Source: CAZFUY01 sp964522445
GTDB lineage: Bacteria; Pseudomonadota; Gammaproteobacteria; SZUA-229
DNA length: 10,223 nucleotides
Reading direction: 5' to 3'
NCBI GenBank assembly: GCA_964522445.1
Contig: CAZFUY010000103.1
Coordinates: forward strand, 1 to 10,223
Below the pieces are notes generated by a model. It ran no database searches. It saw only the letters and a program-made list of their open reading frames with translations, and was not told the origin of the DNA. A program made the translations under genes and the position numbers. Of this stretch, positions 1-6,827 are shown one piece after another (position 1 is the first letter of the stretch; each line of letters opens with the position of its first letter).

Positions 1-2358
1 GACTAGCTGACTTTTCATGGTGTGGGTAGTGTTTACATAAGAAAGATCAAGATAATTTACAAGCTCACCATTATCGAAGTAGGCACCTGGCACATCGTAA
101 GTATAAGTATGTGTCCAGAGACCATGTATTTCGCTGCAGGTGCTGTCTGTTAGGTATGCGCCAGTTTCTTCGATGTAGTTAGTTGGCGTAAAAGTCACTG
201 TTTTCTTTGCGTACTCGCCGGGGATGGTGTTGATTTCAAGACAGTCTCCTTCCCAGCTACCTATAATTGCTTGCTGTGCTATAGGAGCAGCATCTGGTGT
301 TATAAACACAACGTAAACATCGTCACTGGCAAAGGCATTTCCGGTATTCACCACTGCGAGATATTTGCCATTATTAAATCCGGTAACAAAGCCGAATGTG
401 CCATTCACATCATTGTTGATAATAAATTCCGAACCGATAGGCGATCCAGAGGTATTGAAGTAATGTCCCTTGATACTGTCCAGGAGTAATGTTCCTGCTG
501 CTGCTTCTGTCCAGACTATCAGATAGTTAGCGCCATTAAAGATAGGATGCGGAAAGTAATGGCTTGGCGTAGTGTTGCTTATGGTGATTGTTGATCCTGT
601 TGGCGTACCTGCGGTTGTTACCAGTTGTCCGTATACATCCCATTTGCATCCACTTAAAGGACAGTCGCCCGGAAAGGTCGTTTCCTCTGAAAATGTTACA
701 AGGTAATTTGTGCCATCAAAGGCTATACCAATAGGGTTGTCGCGGGGCAATGTCCCTGCATTTATGAGGAAGTTGTTGCCTGAAAGAGAACCAGCAGTAA
801 CAGCGGTAGACCTGGTTATAAGCTGACCATAGATGTCCATTTCATAACAACACACAGTCTGGTTCCGAGCGTCAGACCATGCAATAAGGATATTTGTTCC
901 ATCAAAGGCTGCGACAGGGAATCTTTGACCATATACTGTAGTAGCTATATCTATCGGTGAACCGAGCAATTGACCGGCTGTAGTAACGAATTGCCCATAG
1001 ACATCAGAGCCAGACGAACCAGTACCCCTATTATCCCATGCAACAAAGTAGCTGTTCCCATCAAACAATAAATTGAGATCTTGTAGATTTGTTCCTGAAC
1101 CAATAGTAAATATAGAGCCTACCATTCCACCTGTCTTGCTTATAATCTGACCATAAATACGAGTTGAATCTGTTGCATCCTCCCCCCATACCAGGAGATA
1201 GTTAGTGCCATCGAAGGCAACTACCGGCACACCTCCACAGTTCTGTTGAGGTTGAGGCGAACATGTCATTCCGAGAGATATACGCTGTCCTACCAAAGCG
1301 CCTGATTGCGATACAATTTGGGCTGAGATGCCCTGGGCGGAATATGAATCCCCTCGAATACCGATAAGCCAATTCGTGCCATCAAATGCAGCACTTGTGC
1401 TCACTTCAGGGGTTAGGGGCATACCTATTGGGAACATACTTCCAACCGTGCCCAGTAATGTTAAATCAATTTCCCAGGAATAAGTGGCCGGTGTGAGGTC
1501 TGTATTACCCGCAGCATCTGTTGCCCGTATGCTGAAGGTATGATCACCCTCTAACAAGCCTGCATAAGCTTTAGGACTTATACAGTCTGCATAGGCTTCG
1601 CTATCAATTGAACATTGGAACGTTGATCCCGCCTCTGTTGAGGTGAAGGTAAAACTAGTGCTAACCGAATTGGTCGGATTAGCCGGGCCATCCGTTATGC
1701 TGGTATCCGGTGGTGTGATATCAATTTCCCAGTTGTATTCCGATGATGTGGCATCAGTATTGCCGGCCATATCAGTTGCTCGCACGCTGAAGGTGCGATT
1801 ACCTTCCACCAAACCGTTATAGTTTTTGGGGCTGGCACAATCTGCATACACGCCGCCACCTAGAGAACACTGGAAGGTGGACCCTGCTTCAGAAGTAAAT
1901 ACAAAACTGGCGCTGGTTGAATTGGTCAGATTGGTTGGACCCGTGGAAATGCTGGTATTAGGTGGTGTTATGTCGACTTCCCAGTTATGGATCGCCGGCG
2001 TGGAATCTGTATTGTCATCTACATCAGTCGCACGTACCTCAAAAGTATGATTACCTTCTATCAAACCTGTATATGTTTCTGGACTGCTGCAATCAGCATA
2101 GCTACTGCTATCAATAGCGCACTGGAACGTGGAACCAGCTGTTGTGGAAACAAATTCAAAACTGGCACTGGTTGAATTTGTCAGGTTACCAGGATCACTG
2201 GAAATACTGGTGTTGAGAGACGATTTATCTGTATCATGATCTTTATCATCCTCCCCGGCATCCTTGCCGCCACCACAGGCACTTAGTGAAGCCAGCATCA
2301 AAATTAATATAAGGTAGTTGATTGTATTATTGAGACGGAATGACCTGCTGTTTTTCAT
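1..2358 (-). CDS. Multidomain surface lipoprotein: Ig-like repeats plus seven-repeat beta-propeller (3' end outside window)
   Basis: The minus-strand frame stays open for 786 codons from ATG at 2358 to the window edge, so the C-terminus is missing. The N-terminus is a lipoprotein signal: a basic start, a hydrophobic stretch (about residues 15-25) and lipobox LSAC with Cys28 followed by Gly, predicting outer-membrane anchoring. A Gly/Asp-rich linker (29-48) leads to three tandem Ig-like repeats (49-133, 134-217, 218-300), each with two Cys nine residues apart and an RATD...NTD motif before a conserved Trp. Residues about 309-689 hold seven FDGTN-YL-type repeats, most with a later I/VYGQ, as expected for a beta-propeller. 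The last part (about 695 onward: GSWEGDC, then VTFTPTNY and DSTC) looks like the start of a lipocalin-like beta-rich domain; that is tentative. There are no catalytic motifs. The start is set by AAGGGAG six bases upstream. A role in adhesion or surface binding is inferred from architecture only. Confidence 0.88.
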   Translation of the reverse strand, partial: MKNSRSFRLNNTINYLILILMLASLSACGGGKDAGEDDKDHDTDKSSLNTSISSDPGNLTNSTSASFEFVSTTAGSTFQCAIDSSSYADCSSPETYTGLIEGNHTFEVRATDVDDNTDSTPAIHNWEVDITPPNTSISTGPTNLTNSTSASFVFTSEAGSTFQCSLGGGVYADCASPKNYNGLVEGNRTFSVRATDMAGNTDATSSEYNWEIDITPPDTSITDGPANPTNSVSTSFTFTSTEAGSTFQCSIDSEAYADCISPKAYAGLLEGDHTFSIRATDAAGNTDLTPATYSWEIDLTLLGTVGSMFPIGMPLTPEVSTSAAFDGTNWLIGIRGDSYSAQGISAQIVSQSGALVGQRISLGMTCSPQPQQNCGGVPVVAFDGTNYLLVWGEDATDSTRIYGQIISKTGGMVGSIFTIGSGTNLQDLNLLFDGNSYFVAWDNRGTGSSGSDVYGQFVTTAGQLLGSPIDIATTVYGQRFPVAAFDGTNILIAWSDARNQTVCCYEMDIYGQLITRSTAVTAGSLSGNNFLINAGTLPRDNPIGIAFDGTNYLVTFSEETTFPGDCPLSGCKWDVYGQLVTTAGTPTGSTITISNTTPSHYFPHPIFNGANYLIVWTEAAAGTLLLDSIKGHYFNTSGSPIGSEFIINNDVNGTFGFVTGFNNGKYLAVVNTGNAFASDDVYVVFITPDAAPIAQQAIIGSWEGDCLEINTIPGEYAKKTVTFTPTNYIEETGAYLTDSTCSEIHGLWTHTYTYDVPGAYFDNGELVNYLDLSYVNTTHTMKSQLV
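292..1434 (-). repeat. Seven FDGTN-type repeats, probable seven-bladed beta-propeller
   Basis: The FDG(T/N)N-Y/W-L core recurs with its Phe at residues 325, 382, 432, 485, 547, 607 and 661 (spacing 57, 50, 53, 62, 60, 54). It is usually followed by an aliphatic/Trp strand and, 15-25 residues on, by I/VYGQ and a Gly-rich turn. The last two copies are degenerate (FNGAN, FNNGK). Seven units of about 50-60 residues is the number and size of a closed seven-bladed propeller; the fold itself is inferred and not shown by the sequence. Confidence 0.7.
1459..2214 (-). repeat. Three tandem Ig-like domain repeats within the lipoprotein
   Basis: Three direct coding repeats of 85, 84 and 83 codons (2214-1960, 1959-1708, 1707-1459). 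Each starts N/DTSI, then has a TNS..S.SF.F strand, AGSTFQC, a second Cys nine residues later (YADC), SPK/ET-Y-GL, EGN/DHTF, RATD, NTD and a closing WE(V/I)D. Copies 1 and 2 stay similar at the DNA level (for example CTGAC-AATTCAACCAG), which suggests fairly recent duplication or gene conversion. This pattern is familiar from bacterial extracellular Ig-like modules that space a functional head away from the membrane. Confidence 0.85.
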
Positions 2359-2364
2359 TTTCTA

Positions 2365-2371
2365 CTCCCTT
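2365..2371 (-). promoter_or_regulatory. Ribosome binding site of the lipoprotein gene
   Basis: AAGGGAG on the minus strand lies six bases before the ATG at 2358. It is a strong Shine-Dalgarno match and fixes the start that gives an intact lipoprotein signal peptide. Confidence 0.75.
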
Positions 2372-2382
2372 AAAATTGTGCA

Positions 2383-2391
2383 TTTATATCA
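2383..2391 (-). promoter_or_regulatory. Extended -10 promoter for the lipoprotein gene
   Basis: The minus strand reads TGATATAAA, an extended -10 (TGn followed by a 5/6 match to TATAAT). Transcription would start near 2376, leaving a leader of under 20 bases that contains the ribosome binding site. I see no good -35, as is common for extended -10 promoters. No operator is obvious. Confidence 0.45.
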
Positions 2392-2544
2392 AATCTACGA
2401 AGTGATGGAGCCATCTTCATATTTCTACATATTTATCTTGTTTGGTGGGGGAACTGATATTAGTAATTTTTATTTATTATTTTATGAGAAACCTGAACAA
2501 GTATTTATTTTTTAAGTTTTAATCCTATATCAGGAGTTAATTGT

Positions 2545-2595
2545 ATGAAAAACAACAATATTTATTCAGGCATACAAATTAGGCTTTCACTTTAG
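2545..2595 (+). CDS. Possible 16-residue small ORF in the divergent intergenic region
   Basis: ATG at 2545 opens a 16-codon frame (MKNNNIYSGIQIRLSL) ending in TAG at 2593-2595. AGGAG at 2532-2536, eight bases upstream, is a good ribosome binding site. The peptide could be a small protein, a leader peptide or the decayed first codons of a lost gene; its N-terminus resembles the start of a membrane sensor but is too short to judge. The surrounding stretch (2392-2650) is otherwise very AT-rich with nothing else recognisable. Confidence 0.2.
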   Translation: MKNNNIYSGIQIRLSL

Positions 2596-2650
2596 CCATC
2601 ATTAAATTCATCAGACCACACACTTTTCCTGTTATTTTCTTATAGCTTCT

Positions 2651-2679
2651 TTGCCAAAACAAAAATTACCCCTTAACAT
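2651..2679 (+). promoter_or_regulatory. Sigma70-type promoter for the regulator-hydrolase gene
   Basis: TTGCCA (2651-2656, 5/6 to the -35 consensus) and TAACAT (2674-2679, 4/6 to the -10) are separated by exactly 17 bases. A start near 2686 would give a leader of about 50 bases containing the inverted repeat at 2717-2732. Confidence 0.5.
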
Positions 2680-2716
2680 GCGGGATCATGCTAACAACCT
2701 TAGTGTTTATGAGGAA

Positions 2717-2732
2717 TAACCCAAACGGGTTA
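2717..2732 (+). promoter_or_regulatory. Perfect inverted repeat in the leader: RNA hairpin or operator
   Basis: TAACCC - AAAC - GGGTTA is a perfect 6-bp inverted repeat with a 4-base loop, five bases before the ATG at 2738. GAGGA (2711-2715) is 22 bases from that ATG, too far to act directly; if the hairpin forms, the unpaired distance shrinks to six bases, an ideal Shine-Dalgarno spacing. Alternatively the palindrome is a DNA operator, perhaps for the HTH protein encoded next. A nine-codon upstream frame (2709-2738) also ends TAATG on the gene start, so translational coupling is a third possibility. Confidence 0.45.
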
Positions 2733-2737
2733 AATTA

Positions 2738-4585
2738 ATGAGCAAATCCAGGGACGGCTCTATGTCGACAGATGATAGAAGACAATCCGAGGTGGAAAAT
2801 ATTGATTCTGAACTTATCGGAATTGTTTATGAAGTGGCGTTTGATCCAAACTTCTGGCCTGACTTACTGGAAGGTATCTCAAATCTGTTCAATCACAAAC
2901 AGTCCAGCCACTTTCAATCTACAACAATTTCAGACGATGAATTTGAGCAGATCCAGATCTTTTCAGATCAACTGATTGAAGGGGAAACACAGCGACTTGC
3001 AACACTACTGCCTCATTTGTACCGGGCCCTTAAACTCAAACGGGAATACAATGATACTGACCATTCACTTGGCCAGGCACGAGCAATTATTGATCAGTTC
3101 CCATTTGGTGTTCTTCTGGTCAATGCTGAAGGAAAACTAATTTCAGCAAACCATCATGCCCTGAAAACTGTCGCTGATAACAACATGCTGTTTCTTGAAA
3201 ATAGTATGCTTAGCTCCACAAACAAAAAACAGGAACAGCAACTAAAAGACCTTATTTATAAAGCAGCAAATACACAACTGAATGATGCAGGTGAAAATGT
3301 GTCATTGATTAAGATTGATGAAGATGGTGAGGGATCACCGGTTTCTCTACTGATCACACCAGACCCATACCCCAAAACCCACTATGATAAAAAAATTGAA
3401 AACTGCGCAATAATTTTTATCACTTCTGCTTCGATCAAACAAAAAATTGCAGAATCTCCTTTACAGACATTATTCAATCTTACACCGGCCGAAGCAAGAT
3501 TAGCCGCCCTTTTAGCGAGTGGTATGAGTTTAAACCAGGCGGCAGAACAGACCTTCATTGCCAAAAACACGGCTAAGGTACAACTCAAATCAATATTTTC
3601 CAAAACAGGCGTAAATCGACAGGCAGAGCTTATTAAACTGATACTGACCAGCCCTGCTGTTTTCAACCCTTCGGTTAGCACACCTGAAGATTCTCGCCTG
3701 AAGAATGAAGCAAAAGCTAAATCACACATTAATCTGGAAGGACACCTCATATTAAAAGATGGCCGCCATCTCCAATATGCAGAATATGGAGACCCACAGG
3801 GCAAGCCAGTTATACATATGCATGGCATTCTTGGATGTCGTTATGAACGCTTACCCGATGATCAGTTGACCAGAAGGCTTGGGGTAAGACTTATCATACC
3901 AGACCGTCCTGGTTATGGACTTTCTGAACCAGCCCCCGGCCAGGGTTATCTTGATTTTGCTGATGACCTGTTAGAGCTTGTTGAGCATCTTGATATTCCA
4001 AAATTTTCAATCATGGGGCTTTCTGTTGGCGCAATATACGCAAGTGCCTTCGCTTACAAAACTCCGCAACGATTACATAACATTGCAATGATAAGTTCTA
4101 CGCCACCATTTCGATCCTTTGCCGATTTTGAAGGTATTCCACCCAGCCTCAAACTACTTATTGCATTCTCAAAATATTTACCCACTGCAGCACAGATGAT
4201 TACAGAAATAGCGATAAAAAATGCCTGTAAAAATCCGGAGAAATTTCTTGCTAATATTTCAGTTGCAAATTCTGATAGTGCAATTTTGAGCCATTCATTA
4301 TTTAAAGAGCACTTTGAAGAATGTTTGCTAGCAGGAAGCAAAACCTGCCACTCTGGATTCGTTCACGATATATTGCTATCTGCCGAACCATGGCCATTTC
4401 CTGTTGAAGATATTCAGAAAAAAATTGACTTCTGGCATGGAACAGAAGATACACACTCACCCCTTAATCGAATCAAACCCGTTATTGAAGCTGTAGCAAA
4501 TAAACATCTTCACAAAATAGAAGGGGGTGGCCATTTTTTAATCTACAATCACTGGCAAGAAATTCTGGATTCACTTATTCATTGA
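2738..4585 (+). CDS. PAS-like sensor / LuxR-type HTH / alpha-beta hydrolase fusion protein
   Basis: A 615-residue protein of three parts. Residues about 20-235 form a sensor-like N-terminal region: an ELIGIVYEVAFDPNFW opening typical of a group of LuxR-type regulators, then a PAS-like segment (about 113-232) starting IIDQFPFGVLLVNAEGKLISAN. Residues about 242-304 are a LuxR-type HTH (LTPAEARLAALL at 248-259, KTGVNRQAELI at 289-299). Residues about 333-614 are an alpha/beta hydrolase with an intact apparent triad: Ser429 in GLSVG, Asp571 in HGTED, His599 in GGGHF; oxyanion motif HMHG at 360-363. No signal peptide, so cytoplasmic. It probably binds DNA in response to a small molecule that the hydrolase part binds or cleaves; the ligand is unknown. 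ATG 2738 lacks a close ribosome binding site; ATG 2762 (residue 9), seven bases after AGGGA, is a credible alternative start. It is divergent from the lipoprotein gene and may control it. Confidence 0.88.
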   Translation: MSKSRDGSMSTDDRRQSEVENIDSELIGIVYEVAFDPNFWPDLLEGISNLFNHKQSSHFQSTTISDDEFEQIQIFSDQLIEGETQRLATLLPHLYRALKLKREYNDTDHSLGQARAIIDQFPFGVLLVNAEGKLISANHHALKTVADNNMLFLENSMLSSTNKKQEQQLKDLIYKAANTQLNDAGENVSLIKIDEDGEGSPVSLLITPDPYPKTHYDKKIENCAIIFITSASIKQKIAESPLQTLFNLTPAEARLAALLASGMSLNQAAEQTFIAKNTAKVQLKSIFSKTGVNRQAELIKLILTSPAVFNPSVSTPEDSRLKNEAKAKSHINLEGHLILKDGRHLQYAEYGDPQGKPVIHMHGILGCRYERLPDDQLTRRLGVRLIIPDRPGYGLSEPAPGQGYLDFADDLLELVEHLDIPKFSIMGLSVGAIYASAFAYKTPQRLHNIAMISSTPPFRSFADFEGIPPSLKLLIAFSKYLPTAAQMITEIAIKNACKNPEKFLANISVANSDSAILSHSLFKEHFEECLLAGSKTCHSGFVHDILLSAEPWPFPVEDIQKKIDFWHGTEDTHSPLNRIKPVIEAVANKHLHKIEGGGHFLIYNHWQEILDSLIH

Positions 4586-4590
4586 GATCT

Positions 4591-4619
4591 TTGCACGAAA
4601 TGTTATCTCCATGCATAAT
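4591..4619 (+). promoter_or_regulatory. Candidate promoter for nnr-tsaE
   Basis: TTGCAC (4591-4596) and CATAAT (4614-4619, 5/6) are 17 bases apart, just after the hydrolase gene's stop. The -35 is only 3/6. A start near 4626 would leave about nine bases before ATG 4635 but about 42 before ATG 4668, which favours the later nnr start. I see no terminator between the two genes, so read-through is also possible. Confidence 0.4.
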
Positions 4620-4667
4620 TTCTCCCGCTAAAGCATGGAAAATGAGATTAAAGATATAATTTTACTT

Positions 4668-6155
4668 ATGAATAAACTATCCACAAAACTATACAGTGCA
4701 GAAGCCACTCGAAAACTAGATCAAATAGCTATTCAAAATTACCATATCCCCGGCTATGAATTAATGACAAAAGCAGGAGAGGCTATTTTAAATTTGCTAC
4801 AGGAAAAATACCCTTTAGCAAAGCGCATTCTGGTTTGTTGTGGTGCGGGAAATAATGCTGGTGATGGTTATGTGCTTGCTCGTCTGGCAAAAAAAGAAGG
4901 CTTTGATGTTGATGTTGTTAGTCTTATTGATCCTGAAAAATTAACAGGTGATGCACAGAAAGCTTATCAGGAATGGAAATCTTTAGGCTATCAATTAATG
5001 CCATTTGATATAGAGCTGCTGGACAAAGCTTATGTGGTTATTGATGCCCTGTTAGGTACAGGCCTGCAACGAGAAATTGAAGATGACTGGCTTTCGCTTA
5101 TCAGTGCTTTAAATGAACATTCAGTGCCTGTTATTGCGGTGGATGTGCCCTCAGGTTTAAGCGCTGATACAGGTAGTGCTCTGGGTATTGCAGTAGAGGC
5201 TGATTTCACTTTAAGTTTTATTGCTTTAAAAAAAGGACTCTTTACTTATCAGGCTGCAGATTATTGTGGTGAGATCTTTTTTGATAATCTTGGTCTGCCT
5301 GAATCGATTTATCAACAGGTTGAAGCTGATGCTGTACTGCTAAAGCAGAATGAAATAAAGCGACACCTGAAACCTCGTCGACATGATTCTCATAAAAGCA
5401 CATTTGGTCATGTGCTTGTTGTGGGTGGTGATTATGGCATGGCTGGCGCTGTTCGTATGGTGGCTGAATCTGCTCTGCGTGCGGGAGCAGGTATGGTCTC
5501 AGTTGTTACTCGAGCTGAGCATGTTTCTGCGCTGCTATCGGGGTGTCCAGAATTAATGGTTTATGGCATTGAAGATAGTGTTATTCCTGATGAACTTTTA
5601 TTGCGAGCCAGTTGCATTATTATTGGTCCGGGTCTTGGTCAGAGTGACTGGGCAAATCATTTACTGGGTCAGGTTTTACAGTCTTATACACCTAAAGTGG
5701 TTGATGCCGATGCGCTAAATTTATTAAGTAAACAGGATGCACCGAGAGATGACTGGGTGTTAACACCACACCCTGGAGAAGCGGCGAGATTATTAGAAAG
5801 TCATACTCAGGATATTCAGAAAAATAGATTTTTAAGCGCAGGTTTACTGCAACATACTTATGGCGGCGTGGCAGTACTTAAAGGTGCAGGTTCGCTGATT
5901 AAGAGTAAGGATAAACTGGCTGTTTGTCGCTATGGCAATCCCGGTATGGCAACAGCGGGAATGGGGGATGTGCTAACAGGCATTATTGCGGCACTTATTG
6001 CTCAGGGCCTGGATTTAAAAACAGCGGCTGAAATGGCTGTGCTGATTCATGCGAAAGCAGGGGATTTAGTGGCTACAGAAGGTGAAAGGGGATTGCTTGC
6101 AACGGATCTTTTTGTTGAAATACGTCGGCTTGTAAATCCCGGAACTAAAAAGTGA
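4668..6155 (+). CDS. nnr: Bifunctional NAD(P)H-hydrate epimerase / ADP-dependent NAD(P)H-hydrate dehydratase
   Basis: A cytoplasmic metabolite-repair enzyme (E. coli YjeF/Nnr): it interconverts R and S forms of damaged, hydrated NAD(P)H and dehydrates the S form back to NAD(P)H using ADP. Numbered from ATG 4668 (495 residues), the N-terminal epimerase domain (about 1-215) has LYSAEATRKLD at 8-18, GAGNNAGDGY at 59-68, DALLGTGL at 126-133 and VDVPSGL at 158-164. The C-terminal ribokinase-like dehydratase (about 225-490) has GHVLVVGG at 247-254, GPGLG at 320-324, TPHPGE at 366-371, KGAG at 405-408 and GMGDVLTG at 431-438 with the catalytic Asp434. Both domains look complete. The frame also has ATG 4635, adding 11 residues; I prefer 4668 because family members usually begin just before LYSA and the candidate promoter suits it, but neither start has a strong ribosome binding site. 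It overlaps tsaE by GTGA. Confidence 0.95.
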   Translation: MNKLSTKLYSAEATRKLDQIAIQNYHIPGYELMTKAGEAILNLLQEKYPLAKRILVCCGAGNNAGDGYVLARLAKKEGFDVDVVSLIDPEKLTGDAQKAYQEWKSLGYQLMPFDIELLDKAYVVIDALLGTGLQREIEDDWLSLISALNEHSVPVIAVDVPSGLSADTGSALGIAVEADFTLSFIALKKGLFTYQAADYCGEIFFDNLGLPESIYQQVEADAVLLKQNEIKRHLKPRRHDSHKSTFGHVLVVGGDYGMAGAVRMVAESALRAGAGMVSVVTRAEHVSALLSGCPELMVYGIEDSVIPDELLLRASCIIIGPGLGQSDWANHLLGQVLQSYTPKVVDADALNLLSKQDAPRDDWVLTPHPGEAARLLESHTQDIQKNRFLSAGLLQHTYGGVAVLKGAGSLIKSKDKLAVCRYGNPGMATAGMGDVLTGIIAALIAQGLDLKTAAEMAVLIHAKAGDLVATEGERGLLATDLFVEIRRLVNPGTKK

Positions 6156-6613
6156 CATCTCTAAAAATCTTCCTTAAAGATGAAATATCCCAACAGGCTT
6201 TAGCTGTCGAGTTTGCTCACAATAGTTCACCGGGTACTGTTATTTTTTTACAGGGTGATTTAGGTACAGGCAAAACGACCTTTGTCAGAGGTTTTCTTCG
6301 TGCGCTGGGCTATGAAGGTATAGTTAAAAGCCCGACCTATACTCTGGTTGAACCGTATATTATTGATAATAAAAGAATTTATCATTTTGACCTGTATCGA
6401 TTAGGCGTACCTGATGAGCTGGAGTATGCAGGTGGCAGAGATTATTTTGATAATGAATCGATCTGCCTGGTGGAGTGGCCAGAGAAAGCCTCAGGTTTTC
6501 TTCCTGAAGCAGATGTGAGCTGTTATTTAAGCTATCAAAATGAAGGTCGAAGTCTTGAAATAACAACAAATACCGATAAAGGAAAAGCTATTTTAGAGGC
6601 TATATCTTATTAA
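6152..6613 (+). CDS. tsaE: tRNA t6A biosynthesis ATPase TsaE (YjeE)
   Basis: A 153-residue protein of normal family length. TsaE is the ATPase that works with TsaB and TsaD to install N6-threonylcarbamoyl on A37 of ANN-decoding tRNAs in the cytoplasm. Visible motifs: Walker A GDLGTGKTT (35-43), the SPTYTLVEPY switch-like segment (60-69), HFDLYRL (78-84, with the Asp80 region for Mg/ATP) and the conserved EWPEK (108-112). The start is GTG at 6152; its GTGA overlap with the nnr stop and GGA eight bases upstream point to translational coupling. The order nnr-tsaE-amiB matches E. coli. Nothing is missing. Confidence 0.96.
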   Translation: MTSLKIFLKDEISQQALAVEFAHNSSPGTVIFLQGDLGTGKTTFVRGFLRALGYEGIVKSPTYTLVEPYIIDNKRIYHFDLYRLGVPDELEYAGGRDYFDNESICLVEWPEKASGFLPEADVSCYLSYQNEGRSLEITTNTDKGKAILEAISY

Positions 6614-6705
6614 TTACTATAGGAAAGTTGTGTATCTATATAAAAACATTGAAAAAAACACTTTTAAAAACTTGCTTTTTCTGAAAAAATGACCAAAATG
6701 TAGTT

Positions 6706-6805
6706 ATGTACAGGAAGTACGGTATTTCGCGAAAGGCAGGAAGCCGGTAGCGAAGATGTACAGGATGTATGACATTTCACAACAAGCATGATGCCAGTAG
6801 TAAAA
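6706..6805 (+). ncRNA. Two tandem 50-base repeats with CAGGA-box hairpins (CsrA/RsmA-binding-like leader)
   Basis: Units 6706-6755 and 6756-6805 align without gaps and match at 36 of 50 positions. Each carries two short hairpins presenting a GGA-type loop: GTAC-AGGAA-GTAC (6708-6720), GGC-AGGAA-GCC (6735-6745), TAC-AGGAT-GTA (6759-6769) and the degenerate GCA-TGA-TGC (6786-6794). The boxes CAGGAAG, CAGGAAG, CAGGATG and CATGATG resemble the CAGGA(U/A/C)G repeats of E. coli CsrB, and GTACAGGATGT is one purine short of the CsrA consensus RUACARGGAUGU. In unit 1, TTCGC (6726-6730) can pair with GCGAA (6750-6754) as an outer stem. The array ends 22 bases before the amidase ATG and has no terminator of its own, so it is more likely a 5' leader than a free sRNA. 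A dispersed genomic repeat is the main alternative. Confidence 0.45.
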
Positions 6806-6817
6806 ATCGGTGTTTTC

Positions 6818-6823
6818 AGGGTG
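6818..6823 (+). promoter_or_regulatory. Ribosome binding site that fixes the amidase start at 6828
   Basis: AGGGTG lies four bases before ATG 6828 (AGGG at six bases). It falls inside the frame that would start at GTG 6810, so it argues for 6828. The local CAGGGTG is one base from the CAGGATG boxes just upstream, though it lacks the GGA core. Confidence 0.6.
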
Positions 6824-6827
6824 CAGC

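Noticed and set aside
271..489. Short + strand open frame opposite the lipoprotein gene
   Set aside because: It lies wholly antisense to the continuous lipoprotein coding frame, has no family-like sequence and no good ribosome site; the same holds for the + frames at 1826-2050 and 1987-2175.
2677..2690. CATG-cgggat-CATG as an operator dyad
   Set aside because: The arms are only four bases and CATG is itself palindromic, so chance explains it.
3382..3828. 148-codon minus-strand frame inside the HTH-hydrolase gene
   Set aside because: It is the mirror of the HTH and hydrolase coding region, whose protein motifs are unambiguous; the minus-strand frame at 4054-4341 is likewise a shadow.
6637..6644. 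TATATAAA as an amidase -10 element
   Set aside because: The matching -35 position (TTACTA at 6614-6619) is only 3/6 and the region is AT-rich, so it is not distinguishable from background.
6725..6734. TTTCGCGAAA palindrome as an operator
   Set aside because: It is part of the 50-base repeat and its counterpart in the second unit (ATTTCACAAC) is not palindromic, so the symmetry is not conserved.
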